From contig CATLOT010000005.1 of NCBI GenBank assembly GCA_950054155.1, forward strand, positions 79,096 through 143,095: a stretch of DNA of 64,000 bases, read 5' to 3'. Numbering within the stretch: the first letter of the stretch is position 1; each line of letters starts with the position of its first letter. Below, piece by piece: positions 33,357 through 42,425 of this stretch. A program made the position numbers and the translations under genes. The DNA comes from an uncultured Bacteriovoracaceae bacterium. Its GTDB lineage: Bacteria; Bdellovibrionota; Bacteriovoracia; Bacteriovoracales; Bacteriovoracaceae. A model generated the notes under the pieces. It was given only the letters and a program-made list of their open reading frames with translations, did no database searches and was not told the origin of the DNA.

Positions 33357-34808
33357 ATGGGCCTTCTCAGAGAAGAAAGAACAATTAAACTGCCCCTTAG
33401 TCGTGAATTCACGGCTAAGGACAGCGAATATGACGCCATCGTTATTGGAGCTGGGATGAGTGGCATGGCCGCAGCGATCCGCCTGGCGATGTTTGATAAG
33501 AAGGTTCTTCTCCTCGAAAAGCATGTTATCTCTGGAGGCCTTAACTCTTATTATGGACGGGGAAAGCGCCAGCTTGATGTTGGCCTTCATGCGCTTACCA
33601 ACTTTGCCGCTCGAGGAGAGAGGCGAAAGCCCCTGACGAAACTTCTTAAGCAACTGCGCATCCCCTATGATGAGCTTGAGCTCTATGGACAATTTGAAAG
33701 TCAGGTTAGTTTTCCTGGCATCAACTTGCGCTTTAGTAATGACATAGAGCTTTTAAAAAGTGAGATATCCACTCACTTTCCTTCTCAAATTGATGGCTTT
33801 AATAAGCTCCTCGCTAAGATTGAAAGCTTTAATGAAGTGGCGCTGGATAATGAAACGATTATGGCCAAGGATGTGGTCAGCGAATTTATTCAAGATCAAA
33901 AACTTCTTGAGATGATCTTCTGTCCCCTCTTGATCTACGGCTCAGCTTGGGAGAACGACATGGATTTCTCTCAATTTGTTATTATGTTTAAGTCCATTTT
34001 CCTCGAAGGCTTTGGTCGTCCTCGTGGAGGGGTGAGAAAAATCATTGACCTCCTTCTTAAGAAAATGGAAGAAAGTGGTGTTGAATGCCGCTATCGCAAT
34101 GGCGTTGAAGAAATTCTCATTGAAGGGGGAAGGGCCGTTGGAGTCAAAACCACACGGGGAGAAGTCCTCAAAGCAAAAACTATTTTAAGTTGTGCTGGCT
34201 ACCCCGAAACCCTCGCCCTTACAAATGAGAAAACGTCCCTTAATCCCGCAGTAGGTAAAATGAGTTTCACAGAAACTCTCTTCTCTTTGCAAAAAAGGCC
34301 CAAGGAATTAGGTCTCAATCAGACTATTATCTTTCATAATGAGAGGGATCACTATCAGTATCAGTGCCCCCAAACACTCATTGATCCTAAGAGCGCGGTC
34401 CTGTGTTTTCCCAACAACTTTGCTGAAGACGATTATCAAGAGGGAATCTATCGCGTGACCATGATGGCCAACTACGACAAGTGGAAGAGTGCCAAAAGTG
34501 ATAAGGATCAGTATAAGAGCGAAAAGGACAAAGTCCTCAATGAGGCCAAGCGCGTGCTAAGCCACTATATGCCGCGCTTTTCACAGGAAGACATTATTTT
34601 CAGTGATGTTTTCTCACCAACAACAGTAGAGCGGTACACGGGTCACTTTGGGGGATGCGTCTATGGCAGCACCGATAAGAGCCGTGACGGAAGCACTCCT
34701 TTTAAAGGCCTCTATCTCTGTGGAACCGATCAAGGCTTTCTTGGAATCATAGGCTCTATGCTTAGTGGAATATCAATGGCCAATCTTCACGGACTCATGG
34801 GCCAATAG
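33357..34808 (+). CDS. CrtI/phytoene-desaturase-like FAD-dependent oxidoreductase
   Basis: Encodes 483 residues. The N-terminal dinucleotide-binding motif YDAIVIGAGMSGMAAAIRLA lies at about residues 23-42, with LLEKHVISGGLNSYY after it. A C-terminal FAD motif GLYLCGTDQGFLGIIGSMLSG ends the protein. This arrangement is shared by phytoene desaturases, carotenoid isomerases and retinol saturase-like proteins. No carotenoid genes (crtB, crtE) are nearby. Its place between the ACP and oleA suggests it alters saturation of the acyl chain or olefin (inference). Confidence 0.8.
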   Translation: MGLLREERTIKLPLSREFTAKDSEYDAIVIGAGMSGMAAAIRLAMFDKKVLLLEKHVISGGLNSYYGRGKRQLDVGLHALTNFAARGERRKPLTKLLKQLRIPYDELELYGQFESQVSFPGINLRFSNDIELLKSEISTHFPSQIDGFNKLLAKIESFNEVALDNETIMAKDVVSEFIQDQKLLEMIFCPLLIYGSAWENDMDFSQFVIMFKSIFLEGFGRPRGGVRKIIDLLLKKMEESGVECRYRNGVEEILIEGGRAVGVKTTRGEVLKAKTILSCAGYPETLALTNEKTSLNPAVGKMSFTETLFSLQKRPKELGLNQTIIFHNERDHYQYQCPQTLIDPKSAVLCFPNNFAEDDYQEGIYRVTMMANYDKWKSAKSDKDQYKSEKDKVLNEAKRVLSHYMPRFSQEDIIFSDVFSPTTVERYTGHFGGCVYGSTDKSRDGSTPFKGLYLCGTDQGFLGIIGSMLSGISMANLHGLMGQ

Positions 34809-34814
34809 GAAATT

Positions 34815-35867
34815 ATGAATTTTGAAAAAACGGCACTCTTAGCCCTCGCCCACCACGTTCCCGACACGGCCCACACCAGTGACGAATTGGAAGAGAAACT
34901 CTCCGTTGTCTATGACAAACTCAAGCTTCCTAAAGGACGTCTAGAGTTAATGACAGGAATCAAAGAAAGACGCCTTTGGCCGGTCGGAACAAGGCCCAGT
35001 GATCTTTCAACGAGAGCAGCTTTAAATCTTAAAGAAGAAAATAATCAATCTTTTGAAGATGTTGATCTCCTCATTCACGCCTCTGTTTGTCGTGACTTTC
35101 TTGAACCCTCCACGGCCAGCGTTGTTCATGCCAATCTTTCCCTTAATCCTGGCTGCATGATTTTTGATCTCTCCAATGCCTGCCTCGGGGTGATTAATGG
35201 CATTACGATGGCCGCCCAGATGATTGAGCGCGGACAAATTCGAAAGGCCCTTATTGTCAGTGGCGAAAATGGTGGTCCCCTCGTTGAGGACACCATCTCT
35301 GGTCTTAAAGAAAAGGTGGCCAATGGTGAAATCAATCGCAAATCCATTAAGAAGTATATTGCGAACCTCACTATCGGCTCTGCTGCAACGGCGATACTGC
35401 TGGGCCCCAATGAAAATAATGCTCCCCTTTTAAAGCATGCTGTGGTCAGAACAGATTCTTCAGCTAATATTCTGTGCCAAGGCGATGGCAACCCCCATGG
35501 TCTTATGATGGAAACAGATAGTGAGGCCCTTATGCTTAAAGGCGTCGCTCTCGCAAAAGAGACCTGGGCAAAATTTAAAGAAGAGTCGGGCTGGAGGGAG
35601 AAAGATTTAAACTGGGTTCTCACTCATCAAGTGGGCAAGTCCCATGAAGAGCTGACTCTCAAAACACTAGAGTGCCAAGAGGTTCCCACCTTTCGCACCT
35701 ATCCCTATTTTGGAAATACCGGTAGTAGCGCGCTACCTCTTACCTTGAGCATGCTCAATCAATCTAAAGACCGCCCTTTAAATCAAACCAAAGGAAAGGT
35801 CGCCCTTATGGGAATCGGCTCCGGACTGACGAGTATTATTCTTGGTCTTGAGTGGGGACAATTATGA
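34815..35867 (+). CDS. oleA: OleA, thiolase-fold acyl condensation enzyme for long-chain olefins
   Basis: Encodes 350 residues. OleA performs a head-to-head Claisen condensation of two fatty acyl thioesters to a beta-keto acid. The catalytic cysteine is Cys123 in FDLSNACLGVINGI, and the general-base glutamate Glu97 lies in RDFLEPSTASVVHANL, the signature that separates OleA from FabH. His in VLTHQVGKSH and Asn in YFGNTGSSALPLTL complete the site. It starts 6 bp after the oxidoreductase gene. The stop overlaps the oleB ATG. Confidence 0.92.
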   Translation: MNFEKTALLALAHHVPDTAHTSDELEEKLSVVYDKLKLPKGRLELMTGIKERRLWPVGTRPSDLSTRAALNLKEENNQSFEDVDLLIHASVCRDFLEPSTASVVHANLSLNPGCMIFDLSNACLGVINGITMAAQMIERGQIRKALIVSGENGGPLVEDTISGLKEKVANGEINRKSIKKYIANLTIGSAATAILLGPNENNAPLLKHAVVRTDSSANILCQGDGNPHGLMMETDSEALMLKGVALAKETWAKFKEESGWREKDLNWVLTHQVGKSHEELTLKTLECQEVPTFRTYPYFGNTGSSALPLTLSMLNQSKDRPLNQTKGKVALMGIGSGLTSIILGLEWGQL

Positions 35868-36763
35868 AAAGTATCGCCATTCCACAGAACCTAAAAGAGG
35901 AATACCCTTTTGAGAGCAACTTCTTTGAAGTGGCACCAGACACTCACCTGCACTACGTAGATGAAGGACGAGACAATGAGAAGATTCTCGTCATGGTTCA
36001 TGGTAATCCGACTTGGTCATTCTTTTATCGCAATCTCATAAAGAAGTTCTCAAAAACCCACCGTGTGATTGCGGTTGATCACATTGGCTGTGGTCTAAGC
36101 AGCAAACCTCAAGATTACGACTACTCTTTAAAAAATCATATTGAAAACCTAAGCCAGCTCTTTCGCCAAAAAGTGCTTACCATAAACCCCAATGCCCGCT
36201 TTGATCTGATCGTCCATGACTGGGGCGGCGCTATTGGAAGTGGCTTTGCCCTCAACTTTAAAGAGCGTCTCGACAAGATGGTCATTATGAATACGGCCGC
36301 CTTTACAGATACTTTTATCCCAAAACGCATCAACCTGTGTAAGCTCCCGGTTGTGGGAGAACCGATGGTGCGAGCGTTTAATGCTTTTGCCTGGCCTGCG
36401 ACTTTTATGGCCGTTAACAAGCCCCTGCCAAAGACCATTAAATCGGGATATCTTCTTCCCTACGATAATTATCAAAATCGTATTGCCACCGCACGCTTTG
36501 TTAAAGACATTCCAATGAATGACAAGCATCCAACGTGGGCCACTCTTAAAGAAATTGAAAATGGTCTCAAGGGACTCGAAGGCAAGAAGCTCATCCTATG
36601 GGGTGAAAAAGACTTTTGTTTCACGCCTCACTTCTTTAAGAGATGGCTTGATTTCTATCCAGAGGCGCAAACTCAAATGCTTCCCAATGCTGGTCATTAC
36701 CTGCTTGAAGATGAGCCTCAACAAACTGAAAACCTTATTTCAACCTTCTTTAAACAAGTATGA
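35864..36763 (+). CDS. oleB: OleB, alpha/beta-hydrolase beta-lactone decarboxylase
   Basis: Encodes 299 residues from the ATG at 35864, overlapping the oleA stop. OleB converts the cis-beta-lactone to the alkene with loss of CO2. It has the haloalkane-dehalogenase fold: VHGNPTWSFFYR (residues 45-56), the nucleophile Asp119 in LIVHDWGGAIGSG, and the catalytic His in LPNAGHYLLEDEP. It is a separate protein, not fused to OleC as in many actinobacteria. The presence of OleB argues for olefin rather than beta-lactone as the product. Confidence 0.9.
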   Translation: MKSIAIPQNLKEEYPFESNFFEVAPDTHLHYVDEGRDNEKILVMVHGNPTWSFFYRNLIKKFSKTHRVIAVDHIGCGLSSKPQDYDYSLKNHIENLSQLFRQKVLTINPNARFDLIVHDWGGAIGSGFALNFKERLDKMVIMNTAAFTDTFIPKRINLCKLPVVGEPMVRAFNAFAWPATFMAVNKPLPKTIKSGYLLPYDNYQNRIATARFVKDIPMNDKHPTWATLKEIENGLKGLEGKKLILWGEKDFCFTPHFFKRWLDFYPEAQTQMLPNAGHYLLEDEPQQTENLISTFFKQV

Positions 36764-38388
36764 ATATAGCTAAGCGATTACCCGAGCTCGCCAAAGGAAG
36801 CCCCGATCAAGTGGCCGTGACTTGCCCAAAGAATCTCAGACCTGAAAGAGGCGTCTTTGATTACCAGTCTCTCACCTTTAAAGAACTCGATCAGCTTAGC
36901 CTCACTTATGCTCATGGTCTTTTAGAGTCGGGTCTTAAAAAGGGAGACAAGTTTCTGATGTTTGTCAGGCCTTCCCTGCGCTTTAGTGCCTTGGCCTTCG
37001 CTCTCTTTCGCGCCGGTCTTGTGCCTATTTTTATTGACCCTGGAATGGGAAGGAAGAATCTCCTTAAGGCCGTGGCGCAGATTAAACCCGATGGCCTTCT
37101 CGCAGAACCAGAGGTTCACTTTTTACGCCTGATCTTTCAAAAGCCCTTTAAAAGTGTGCGCTCCTTTGTGACCACAGGTCATTTGAGCTGGGGTAAAATG
37201 CGCTCCATTCATGATTTTAAGAAAAATCATCAAGAGTTGATGGAGGAAGTGCTCCCTATTGATACGGCCGCGATCCTCTTCACAAGTGGCGGCACGGGTA
37301 TTCCAAAGGGCGTGCGCTACACCCATAAAATCTTCAATGCCCAAGTTGATCGCCTCAAAGAGATGTTTAGCCTTGGCCCAGATGAAGTCGATCTTCCTGG
37401 CTTTCCCCTCTTTTCTCTCTTTACAATAACGATGGGGATGAGGTCGGCTATCCCTGCGATGAATCCCAGTAAACCCGCAAGCTGTAACCCTGAATGGCTT
37501 GTAAAAAATATTTTAGATCAGGGCGCAACCTTTGTTGCAGGAAGCCCTTCGATATGGAATCGAGTGGCGGATTACTGCCTGGCCCATTCCCTCACCCTTC
37601 CCTCTGTAAAATACCTAGTAATGTTTGGAGCGCCAGTTTCCCTCGACCTTCACACAAGGCTCAAGAAGATTTTGCCAAACGGAGATACATACACGCCCTA
37701 TGGAGCGACCGAATGTTTACCTGTCTCGTGCCTGTCTGGAACAGAAGTTTTGAATAAGTACGCAACCCTTATGAAAGAGGGAAAAGGCACCTGTGTTGGT
37801 AAGGCCGTACCTGAAACACAAATCAAGATCGCACCCATTACAGAAGAGGAACTCACCTTTGGTGACTTTACCTGGCAAGGAGAGGGCAACCTTGGTGAAG
37901 TGTGCGTTCTCTCTGATACGGTCACCCCTGAATATGTAGGCATGCCCGAAAAAACACGACTCGCTAAGTTTACAGATGACCAAGGTCGTCTGTGGCATAG
38001 GATGGGAGATCTTGGTTACCTTGATGCTGAGGGCGCGCTTTGGTTTTGTGGACGCAAGTCCCATGGCTTTACTTTTAAGGGAGAAATTCTTCCCAGTGTC
38101 CCCAATGAAGCCCACTTTCTCGAGATTCCCGATATTAATCGCGTTGCCTTTGTCGGTCCTAAGTTTTCTGAGGAAGTAAAACCCTCGCTCGTTATAGAGC
38201 CGCGAGGAAAAATCAACTCTCAAAAGAAATCCCAAATCAAGGAGCTCGTTCTCAGCAAGGCAAAGGGCGCCAATATTCCTCTTGAAGGCGTTTACTTTTG
38301 CTCTTCCTTTCCTGTTGATGTCCGCCACAATATAAAAATTGATCGTCTCAAATTGACTCAAGACATTGAGCAAGGGGCGCTTAAATGA
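36760..38388 (+). CDS. oleC: OleC, beta-lactone synthetase (AMP-forming ligase superfamily)
   Basis: Encodes 542 residues, overlapping the oleB stop (ATGA). OleC activates the beta-hydroxy acid with ATP and closes the beta-lactone. The ANL-superfamily P-loop AILFTSGGTGIPKGVRYTHK lies at about residues 171-190. TYTPYGATECLPVS (motif A5) and HRMGDLGYLDAEGALWFCGR (motif A7/A8) follow. Length and order match OleC. It is coupled to oleD by a 4-bp overlap. Confidence 0.92.
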   Translation: MNIAKRLPELAKGSPDQVAVTCPKNLRPERGVFDYQSLTFKELDQLSLTYAHGLLESGLKKGDKFLMFVRPSLRFSALAFALFRAGLVPIFIDPGMGRKNLLKAVAQIKPDGLLAEPEVHFLRLIFQKPFKSVRSFVTTGHLSWGKMRSIHDFKKNHQELMEEVLPIDTAAILFTSGGTGIPKGVRYTHKIFNAQVDRLKEMFSLGPDEVDLPGFPLFSLFTITMGMRSAIPAMNPSKPASCNPEWLVKNILDQGATFVAGSPSIWNRVADYCLAHSLTLPSVKYLVMFGAPVSLDLHTRLKKILPNGDTYTPYGATECLPVSCLSGTEVLNKYATLMKEGKGTCVGKAVPETQIKIAPITEEELTFGDFTWQGEGNLGEVCVLSDTVTPEYVGMPEKTRLAKFTDDQGRLWHRMGDLGYLDAEGALWFCGRKSHGFTFKGEILPSVPNEAHFLEIPDINRVAFVGPKFSEEVKPSLVIEPRGKINSQKKSQIKELVLSKAKGANIPLEGVYFCSSFPVDVRHNIKIDRLKLTQDIEQGALK

Positions 38389-39365
38389 AAGTGCTCATTA
38401 CAGGTGGCGGCGGCTTTCTCGGAGGCCATATTGTAAAACTTCTTCTTAAAGAAGGTCATGAGGTCACAAGTTTTAGCCGAGGCTCCTACCCTGATCTTGA
38501 GGCTCAAGGAGTAAAAACTTATCGAGGTGATCTGAGTGACCTCGATGCTGTCAGCGATGCCCTTAAAGGAAAGGATGCGGTTATCCACTGCGCCTCAAAG
38601 GTTGCCATGTGGGGACGCTATGAAGACTTTTATCAGACCAATGTTATTGGGACTGAAAATATTATCAAAGGCTGCCAAGCTAATGGCATCAAGGCCCTTG
38701 TCTACACCAGCACCCCGAGTGTTGTCTTTGGCCAGTCCTCACTCAAGGCCGTCAACGAAGAAACTCCTTATCCCACGAACTCAGTAAGCCCTTATGGAAA
38801 GACCAAAGCAATTGCCGAGGAGAAGGTTCTTAAGGCTAATGGCATGGCCCTTAAAACAGTAGCGCTACGCCCCCATCTTGTTTTTGGGCCAGGAGATAAG
38901 AATCTTATTCCTCGCCTGCTTGAAAAAGCCAAAAATGGAAAACTCAAAAGAATAGGAGATGGTCAAAACCTAGTCGATGTACTTTATGTCGAAAATGGAG
39001 CGAAAGCCCATATCTTGGCCCTTCATCAACTGACAAAGGATTCCTCAAAGATTGCTGGAGAAGCTTTCTTTCTCGGACAAGGCCCCGTTAATCTTTGGGA
39101 TTTTATCAATTCTATTCTTAAGAGTTTTAAGGCGCCCACGGTTCAAAAGTCTGTCAGCTTTAAGAGTGCTTACCTCATTGGCTCTCTCATAGAGAAGTTT
39201 TGCAAGCTCTTTGGAATTTATCAGGTCGACCCACCGATGACTCGTTTTGTCGCTCTCCAATTAAGCCACGACCACTACTTTGATCATACAAAGGCAAAGA
39301 ATATTCTTGGGTGGGAACCTGAAGTTAGTATTGAAGAAGGTTTAAGCAACCTTATAGACACCTGA
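38385..39365 (+). CDS. oleD: OleD, NADPH-dependent 2-alkyl-3-keto acid reductase
   Basis: Encodes 326 residues. OleD reduces the OleA product to the beta-hydroxy acid. It is an extended short-chain dehydrogenase: the glycine motif ITGGGGFLGGHIV (residues 5-17) and the catalytic Tyr137/Lys141 in SPYGKTKAIAE with an upstream YTSTPSV serine/threonine. It is the last gene of the ole run, and its 3' end overlaps the convergent hybrid kinase gene by 24 bp. Confidence 0.9.
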   Translation: MKVLITGGGGFLGGHIVKLLLKEGHEVTSFSRGSYPDLEAQGVKTYRGDLSDLDAVSDALKGKDAVIHCASKVAMWGRYEDFYQTNVIGTENIIKGCQANGIKALVYTSTPSVVFGQSSLKAVNEETPYPTNSVSPYGKTKAIAEEKVLKANGMALKTVALRPHLVFGPGDKNLIPRLLEKAKNGKLKRIGDGQNLVDVLYVENGAKAHILALHQLTKDSSKIAGEAFFLGQGPVNLWDFINSILKSFKAPTVQKSVSFKSAYLIGSLIEKFCKLFGIYQVDPPMTRFVALQLSHDHYFDHTKAKNILGWEPEVSIEEGLSNLIDT

Positions 39366-41708
39366 GTGGCAGTCCTTAATAAACTTATCAAGTTCCTCAA
39401 GAACTTTGTCATTTATTCTTTTAAAGGCTTCAATTTGCGCGAGAACCTTAGAGAAGTCTTGAGTGGAACCACTGACTTCTAAATTATACGCAGCATCCCT
39501 TAAACTCTCGGCATAGAAATTGGCGACAATACCTTTAAGGGTATGCCCGGTAATTTTGAGTTTTTCGGCATCTTTACTTTCTTCACTTTGAAGAAGCTCT
39601 CTATAGAAACTTTCAACTTGGTCTTTATAATCATCAATGAGCTCTTCAAAAATTTCAAAGTCTTCGCTGAATTCAAAGAGGATTTTATCGGTGCTAATGT
39701 AGGTAAAATCACTCATGGGAATATCCTTGCCTTCTTCTTCATTTTTCACGATCTGAAATGATTTAATAGGAAATGCATCAATCAGCATTTCACTAATATT
39801 CTTCCTCTTAATAGGTTTTGGAATAAAGTAATCCATTCCTACGGCCATGCAGTCTTTGCGGTCTTCTTCAAAAGCATTCGCCGTCATCGCACAGATCGGA
39901 GGACACTTCTCCCCTAAGATCCGCTTTATTTCAAGGGTCGCCGTTAAACCATCCATCACAGGCATTTGCACATCCATGAGGATAAGGTCATATTCGCGCC
40001 CCTCTACACAATAGGTTACTGCAACTTGACCATTTTCTGCAACATCGGGCTTTCTTTGAATGCCCATTTTCTTAATAAAATTAAGGGCTAGCTTCTGATT
40101 AGTTTTATTATCTTCAACGATGAGTATTTTGAGGTCGCGCTGATAGGTAACTCCTGTGACCACTTCTTTAACTTCTTTAACTTCCTCTTCTTCCTCTTTG
40201 TGACCTATTCCCGCCATAAAATCGAAGAAAAAATTAGAACCCTCGCCTTCTGAGGACTCAACTCCGATATGCCCTCCCATTTTTTCAACAATGGAGCGAC
40301 AAATGGCAAGACCAAGGCCCGTACCACCAAATTTTCGTGTTGTGGTTTCATCCACCTGACGAAAACTCTCAAAGAGGCGCCCTTGTTTCTCAAGAGGAAT
40401 TCCTAGACCAGTATCCTTAATTTGAAACATGAAGGTGCCGTGCTTTTCACTACTGAGGCGCTTATCTTTAATGAGACTAAGAGTAACACCTCCCTCGTCT
40501 GTAAATTTAATAGCATTTGAAATCAGATTAGTGAGAACCTGTTTAAGGCGAGTTTCATCCCCATAGAGATAATCGGGAATATCCTCAGAAATATCGCTCT
40601 CTAACACAATTCCCTTACGTTCTACCTGAGCATGAAAAATAGCTAGAACTCCTTTGATCACTTTTTTAGGATCAAAAGGGCGGTACTCAAAGTTCATTTT
40701 CCCTGCTTCAATCTTACTAAAATCAAGAATATCATTGACCACATGCAGGAGCTGATCACCACTGAGCTGAATGGTTTCGATAAGGTCGCGCTGCTCTTCA
40801 TTAAGAGGGGTATCTTCGAGAAGTTCAAGCATCCCCATCATGCCATTCATTGGTGTTCTAATCTCATGGGACATAGAGGCTAAGAACGAGGACTTTGCCT
40901 GGGTGGCGTCAAGTGCATCTTGTCTCGCTTTCATGAGAGTCTCTTGGAATTTAATCTCTTCAGTGATGTCCCAATTAAGACCGACCACTTCTTGAACGAG
41001 ATTTTGATCATCATAGAGAACAATAGAGCGACAACGAATATTTCGAATTCCCTTTTCAGGGTGACGAATTCTAAAGATCGTCTCAACCTTTTTCTCTTTC
41101 TTTTTGAGGCACTCATAGATTTGATCGCGCACCTTGGCCTGATCTGTGGGAATAATACAATCAACCCAATCATCAAAGGACTTCACCTTCTCAGTAAAGT
41201 CTTTGCCAAAGAGGTCATAGCAATTCTTATCCCACAAAACCTTTCCTTCTAGTGGGAAGTAATTCCAATTACCAATTCCTGCCGTTTCAAGGGCCAAGTT
41301 TAGTTTTGTTTGGGACTTTTTAAGAGCGAGCTCATCTGTTTTAGTTTTATCGATATCTTGAAAAGTTCCATAAAGCTTAACGGGATTTCCCTCTTCAAAG
41401 TCAACCTCGCCAACAGCACGAACCCATAGGGGTTTTTTACTTTTCTCATTCCAAATTTGAAGTTCGAGATCCCATCCTCCACCAGAAGAAAGGGCTTTCT
41501 CAATTGCCTTCGTGATCGTTTCTCTATGTTCAGGAATATAGAAATTGATCCCTTCCTTTACATTAGGGGTGAATGTCTCCTTTGAGACTCCATGGATTTC
41601 ATAGACAATATCCGACCAGAAGAGATCATTCGTCGCTAAATCAAGAGACCAGTAACCAATTCTGGCAACTTTGCTCATGAGTTCATTTATTTTACGGTTG
41701 GTCCTCAT
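39342..41708 (-). CDS. hybrid sensor histidine kinase: PAS-PAS-HisKA-HATPase-REC-Hpt
   Basis: Encodes 788 residues with AAGAGG before the ATG. No transmembrane segment is seen, so it is a soluble sensor. Two PAS domains (about residues 10-125 and 135-255) precede the HisKA domain with FLASMSHEIRTPMNGM, the ATPase N box NLISNAIKF and G boxes (KDTGLGIPLE, FGGTGLGLAI), a receiver (LILMDVQMPVMDG), and a C-terminal Hpt domain (ITGHTLKGIVANFYA with the phospho-His). It is 11 bp downstream of the REC-HisKA protein and likely in a shared phosphorelay. The signal is unknown. Confidence 0.93.
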   Translation of the reverse strand: MRTNRKINELMSKVARIGYWSLDLATNDLFWSDIVYEIHGVSKETFTPNVKEGINFYIPEHRETITKAIEKALSSGGGWDLELQIWNEKSKKPLWVRAVGEVDFEEGNPVKLYGTFQDIDKTKTDELALKKSQTKLNLALETAGIGNWNYFPLEGKVLWDKNCYDLFGKDFTEKVKSFDDWVDCIIPTDQAKVRDQIYECLKKKEKKVETIFRIRHPEKGIRNIRCRSIVLYDDQNLVQEVVGLNWDITEEIKFQETLMKARQDALDATQAKSSFLASMSHEIRTPMNGMMGMLELLEDTPLNEEQRDLIETIQLSGDQLLHVVNDILDFSKIEAGKMNFEYRPFDPKKVIKGVLAIFHAQVERKGIVLESDISEDIPDYLYGDETRLKQVLTNLISNAIKFTDEGGVTLSLIKDKRLSSEKHGTFMFQIKDTGLGIPLEKQGRLFESFRQVDETTTRKFGGTGLGLAICRSIVEKMGGHIGVESSEGEGSNFFFDFMAGIGHKEEEEEVKEVKEVVTGVTYQRDLKILIVEDNKTNQKLALNFIKKMGIQRKPDVAENGQVAVTYCVEGREYDLILMDVQMPVMDGLTATLEIKRILGEKCPPICAMTANAFEEDRKDCMAVGMDYFIPKPIKRKNISEMLIDAFPIKSFQIVKNEEEGKDIPMSDFTYISTDKILFEFSEDFEIFEELIDDYKDQVESFYRELLQSEESKDAEKLKITGHTLKGIVANFYAESLRDAAYNLEVSGSTQDFSKVLAQIEAFKRINDKVLEELDKFIKDCHSGVYKVA

Positions 41709-41719
41709 CGCCTCTTATA

Positions 41720-42370
41720 TCACCTAATTTTAATCATTTTGGTGTTAGATACATAGATGTCTTCTTCCACTTCACCATTCTTTGTGACATTTTCAATCTT
41801 TTTAACAATGTCGGCGATCCGTAGAAGAGCATCCACAGCAATTTTAACTCGCTTTTCATCAATTTTAGAAAAGTCTCTCTTAAGTGAGCCCAGTGCGATA
41901 GTGAGCGGATTATTGATCTCGTGGTTAAAGGTTGCAACCATAGAGTTGATAGTTTCAAGTTGCTTCTTTTTAACTGAACCTTGGTAGAGGTCGAGTAATT
42001 TTTCTTGAGTTTGGATACGCGCCAAAGCAACGTCAATATTGGCGGGTTTAGTAAGGTAGTCACTCGCTCCCTTACTTAGGCATTCGACAACTTTATCCGT
42101 TTGTTCCTCGCCAGAGAGCATAATGATAGGAAGTTCCATCGTTGAATATTCTTTTCTGATATTTTCAAGAACTTCGACGCCGTCCATATTAGGCATGACA
42201 AGATCGAGAATGATAATAAAATTCTCAGGAAGACTTTCTTGTCTTTCAAGATAATCAAGACAAAGCTGACCGCCGGTGACAAGATCAACGCTATGGCCTT
42301 TTTTCATAAGACGTTTAGCAAAGACCTTAGAATTAATTTGATCATCATCAACAATCAGAATATGCGCCAT
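41720..42370 (-). CDS. receiver domain joined to a HisKA-like dimerisation segment without ATPase
   Basis: Encodes 216 residues. Residues 1-120 are a receiver domain (ILIVDDDQINSKV; phospho-acceptor Asp56 in IIILDLVMPNMDG; switch Lys in DYLTKPANI). Residues about 140-197 contain MVATFNHEINNPLTIALGSL, a HisKA H-box, but the protein ends before any HATPase domain. It could be a phosphotransfer-type protein (like Spo0B or ChpT) or a kinase inhibitor. It lies just upstream of the hybrid kinase, whose Hpt and ATPase may complement it. Confidence 0.8.
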   Translation of the reverse strand: MAHILIVDDDQINSKVFAKRLMKKGHSVDLVTGGQLCLDYLERQESLPENFIIILDLVMPNMDGVEVLENIRKEYSTMELPIIMLSGEEQTDKVVECLSKGASDYLTKPANIDVALARIQTQEKLLDLYQGSVKKKQLETINSMVATFNHEINNPLTIALGSLKRDFSKIDEKRVKIAVDALLRIADIVKKIENVTKNGEVEEDIYVSNTKMIKIR

Positions 42371-42425
42371 GTGAATTCTCCAAAAAAAGATATCTCTTCT
42401 TTATCGGAAGAATTCGCAAAGAAAA

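Noticed and set aside
33045..33692. 215-residue antisense frame over the ACP and oxidoreductase start
   Set aside because: It crosses two well-supported plus-strand genes and has no recognisable domain.
37717..38373. 218-residue antisense frame in oleC
   Set aside because: Opposite-strand shadow of the conserved A7/A8 region of OleC.
34815..38388. Beta-lactone natural product pathway (lipstatin-like) instead of olefins
   Set aside because: A complete OleB decarboxylase is present, which points to olefin; kept only as a weaker alternative.
31808..39365. Polyunsaturated fatty acid (pfa) or carotenoid gene cluster
   Set aside because: No multidomain PfaA-D genes, phytoene synthase or GGPP synthase; the ole catalytic motifs explain the cluster better.
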